The notes under the pieces were generated by a model. That model did not search any database, had not been told where the DNA came from, and was given only the letters and a program-made list of their open reading frames with translations. The translations under genes were made by a program, and so were the position numbers. From the NCBI GenBank assembly GCA_903858915.1, contig CAIOKL010000004.1, positions 1 through 13,991 on the forward strand: 13,991 nt of DNA. Reading direction: 5' to 3'. Origin of the DNA: an uncultured Alphaproteobacteria bacterium (GTDB lineage Bacteria; Pseudomonadota; Alphaproteobacteria; Rickettsiales; UBA1997). Shown here piece by piece: positions 11,908 to 13,991 of this stretch (position 1 is the first letter of the stretch; every line of letters starts with the position of its first letter).

Positions 11908-13710
11908 ATGAAGAATTTTTTTAATGTTTTTTCTTACTATTTAATAGCTCCAATCATCGCTTTTTCAATTTTAATTTTCTATTTTGACTTTAACATTTTT
12001 AAACATGGCGAGTTAATCATGTTTAATTATGCGGGAGATAACCTTTTCTCAGAGGGGGTCTTTAAATTAATAATAAAAGAGGGTCTCACTTATTGTTCGA
12101 AATATGTTGGCTATCCTCAAATCGACACTAATTGTTTCTCAGATTACGCCTCAAATAATGGCTATTTATCGTTTTTGATAGTTAGATTTTTTGCGATATT
12201 TTTAAATTCACCTTTGACTGTTATTTATTGCCAATTCCTTTTATCAATTTTTTTGATAACGATTTCGGCTAATTTTTGTCTTAGAAAAATAGGGATATCA
12301 AAATTTAATGCCACTATTTTAGCGGTTTTATTTGCAATTACTAACAACAGAATTGTATATATTTACACACTTTCAATTGGAAATTATTTTATTATTCCAT
12401 TTGCTGTTTTGATGAGCTTGTGGATTATGGAGGGGAAGCTAAATATTGTTAAAATTAATGAAAATGGCAAAAGATTTCTTTCCCCCAATAGATATTTTTA
12501 TTATTGTTGTATCATAGGCTCTGTTGGCTCCATATCAAGTGCATATTATGGATATGCTTGTATAATTTTATTATTACTATCGGGATTTATTTTATTTATC
12601 CGAGATCCAAAATTTGATAAAAAAATCTTTTCCATCGCAATGACCGCGCTTATTTTAACATTGATTTCAATGTTAATTAATTTATCGACGATTATTTTCT
12701 GGATTAAAAATGGATTTAATGATGCAATAGGAAGGCAATCAATCGAAGGAGTTTATCACTCAATGTCAATTTCTGCTTTATTGCTTCCAATTAATGATCA
12801 TGTGCTTAAAGGATTTGTTGATTTTTCCGCTGAATTTAAAAAAATTTTCTTATTTAGCGGAGAAAAGCATTTTCATCAATTTGGCTTATTTTCCTCGATA
12901 GGTTTTTGTTCTTTGTTGGCGTTTGCCTTGTCTTTGCAATTTTTAATTTACAAAAAAGATCCAAAATATAGATTTTATGGCATAGAATTCAGCAAGGAAA
13001 AATATTATATTTTAGGGCTTATTGCCAGCTTAAACTTGGTGTTCGCTTTATTTTTTAGTACCGAAAGTTTTTATTTATTTTTACAATATTTTTTTGCAAA
13101 TATTCGAGGCTTGATAAGGCTAAATGTAGTTTTTACTTTTTTAGCTTTGACTTTTTTTGGCATTATTTTTGACGAGTTAATTGCTCAAAAGAAAATATTT
13201 AAAAATACTATTTTTACAAAAGTGCTTATTATAATAATTTGCGCGGTGGCTTTAATTGATGGTGTTGGAGGTCCGACAAGAATTTCAAAATCCTTTGAGT
13301 CAGAAAAGAAAAATTACGAATTGTCTAAAGATTTTGTTGAGAATATTGAAAAATCTCTTCCGATGGCATCTAAAATTTTTATGATGCCAATAAAAGGTTT
13401 TCCAGAGTTTCCTTTTGATGATTATAAATCGACAATGGGTTATATTTTTAGTAAAGATTTGAAATTTTCATATCCGGTTCCAAAGGGTCGCAAATCGTAT
13501 TTTTGGCAAAGAGAAGTGGCGGATTTGGAATTTAAAGATTTTATAAAAAAAATTAAAGAACAGGGTTTTGCGGGAATTTGGATTCAAAGAGATATTTTTG
13601 AAAATATTGAAAAGAAAATAAAGCTAAAAGATTTTGAAAAAAATGTTAAAAAAATTGCCAAAAATTCGATTGAATCGAGAGATAAAATTTTTATATTTTA
13701 TGAAATATAA
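11908..13710 (+). CDS. Large polytopic membrane protein, probable GT-C-type glycosyltransferase
   Basis: The 600-residue product has about 11-12 hydrophobic helices between residues 8 and 455, then a soluble domain of about 145 residues. The first extracytoplasmic loop after helix 1 has NYAGDNLFSEGVFKLIIKEG (40-59), then KYVGYPQIDTN and SDYASNNG (65-85). This is the layout of uncharacterised GT-C-like proteins whose first loop has GDxLF followed by a G-x-P motif and an acidic Asp a few residues on. In GT-C enzymes such acidic residues bind the metal and lipid-linked sugar donor, so D44 and D79 are candidates. It probably adds sugars to a lipid-linked or surface glycan at the outer face of the inner membrane; the substrate is unknown. 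The C-terminal part (GRKSYFWQREVADLEF, then a Lys-rich end) is typical of this class. Start at 11908 gives a basic N-terminus before helix 1. It ends 70 bp before a strong terminator. Confidence 0.8.
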   Translation: MKNFFNVFSYYLIAPIIAFSILIFYFDFNIFKHGELIMFNYAGDNLFSEGVFKLIIKEGLTYCSKYVGYPQIDTNCFSDYASNNGYLSFLIVRFFAIFLNSPLTVIYCQFLLSIFLITISANFCLRKIGISKFNATILAVLFAITNNRIVYIYTLSIGNYFIIPFAVLMSLWIMEGKLNIVKINENGKRFLSPNRYFYYCCIIGSVGSISSAYYGYACIILLLLSGFILFIRDPKFDKKIFSIAMTALILTLISMLINLSTIIFWIKNGFNDAIGRQSIEGVYHSMSISALLLPINDHVLKGFVDFSAEFKKIFLFSGEKHFHQFGLFSSIGFCSLLAFALSLQFLIYKKDPKYRFYGIEFSKEKYYILGLIASLNLVFALFFSTESFYLFLQYFFANIRGLIRLNVVFTFLALTFFGIIFDELIAQKKIFKNTIFTKVLIIIICAVALIDGVGGPTRISKSFESEKKNYELSKDFVENIEKSLPMASKIFMMPIKGFPEFPFDDYKSTMGYIFSKDLKFSYPVPKGRKSYFWQREVADLEFKDFIKKIKEQGFAGIWIQRDIFENIEKKIKLKDFEKNVKKIAKNSIESRDKIFIFYEI

Positions 13711-13780
13711 AAATTTTCTGTAATCAAAATTCTGAAAATTTTTAAATTTAGATAAGGATGGAATTGGTGTGATTTATTAA

Positions 13781-13820
13781 AAAAAACCTCGCATTTATAT
13801 CTCAAAATGCGAGGTTTTTT
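13781..13820. terminator. Strong symmetrical, probably bidirectional intrinsic terminator
   Basis: A perfect 16-bp stem (13781-13796 with 13805-13820) has an 8-nt loop. The GC core CCTCGC/GCGAGG is bordered outside by six A residues on the left and six T residues on the right, so each strand reads a hairpin followed by a U-tract. It lies between the convergent genes 11908-13710 (+) and 13875-13991 (-), the expected site for shared termination. Confidence 0.93.
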
Positions 13821-13874
13821 AATATGATTTTTTATAAAATTAATTAGTTTTTATTTTTATCAACTAATTTATTT

Positions 13875-13991
13875 TTAGCAATCCAAGGCTTTGCCGACTA
13901 TTCCCAAAAATAATTTGCCATGAAAATTACGAATTTTTGCCATGATTCTAACTTTGTAATCAATGCTGGCAATAATCTCGGCGCTATAGGG
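13875..13991 (-). CDS. 3' end of an unrecognised gene, cut by the window edge
   Basis: The minus strand has an open frame from the window edge to a TAA at 13877-13875. The last 38 residues read PYSAEIIASIDYKVRIMAKI then RNFHGKLFLGIVGKALDC. The mix of charged and hydrophobic residues, the end just before the terminator, and the convergent layout all support a real gene. The fragment is too short to assign a family. A Gly at about residue 24 and the GKLFLGIVGKAL end are consistent with a helix-rich C-terminus. Confidence 0.6.
   Translation of the reverse strand, partial: PYSAEIIASIDYKVRIMAKIRNFHGKLFLGIVGKALDC

Noticed and set aside
1..13991. tRNA, rRNA, CRISPR array, transposase or attachment site
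   Set aside because: Read on both strands, no cloverleaf ending in CCA, no spaced repeat series, no transposase motif and no paired terminal repeats around the 3.9-6.6 kb islet were found.

Overview
The window is very AT-rich and densely packed, with short gaps, 1-8 bp gene overlaps and almost no recognisable Shine-Dalgarno sequences. The recognisable genes (split glycine dehydrogenase gcvPA, hisA, glmU followed by an SH3-domain exported protein, rlmJ) are bacterial, and their combination fits an AT-rich alphaproteobacterium, for example a Rickettsiales/Holosporales-like or other reduced lineage. This placement is an inference from gene content and base composition only. The organism keeps histidine synthesis, glycine cleavage and cell-wall precursor synthesis, so it is not a maximally reduced obligate parasite.

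Layout. 1-747 (-): 5' part of gcvPA, cut by the window edge. 1001-2848 (-): a 615-residue Ser/Asn/Pro-rich protein of unknown function with alternating short helices and disordered linkers, lying 21 bp downstream of hisA (2870-3589, -). hisA is divergent, across only 14 bp, from a small two-helix membrane protein (3604-3933, +).

4063-6493 (+) is an accessory islet. It holds a Panacea-domain (DUF4065) protein translationally coupled to a coiled-coil/two-TM protein (candidate antitoxin and membrane effector), a VapBC toxin-antitoxin pair, and a standalone three-TM protein. The Panacea pair and the three-TM gene carry nearly the same AT-rich upstream element, which suggests shared control; vapBC lacks it but has its own 9-bp direct repeats. 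A 55-codon hydrophilic reading frame (6429-6596, -) overlaps the end of the three-TM gene in antisense.

6700-11734 (-) is a compact five-gene run, transcribed glmU, SH3-domain exported protein, gamma-glutamyltransferase, Cys-rich exported protein, rlmJ. It joins UDP-GlcNAc synthesis for the envelope with three exported proteins and one rRNA methyltransferase. 11908-13710 (+) is a large polytopic membrane protein, probably a GT-C-type envelope glycosyltransferase. It ends at a strong, symmetrical, probably bidirectional terminator (13781-13820), on the other side of which lies the 3' end of another minus-strand gene (13875-13991).

The most interesting material is the 3.9-6.6 kb islet and the unrecognised 615-residue protein. 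No tRNA, rRNA, CRISPR array or transposase was seen.
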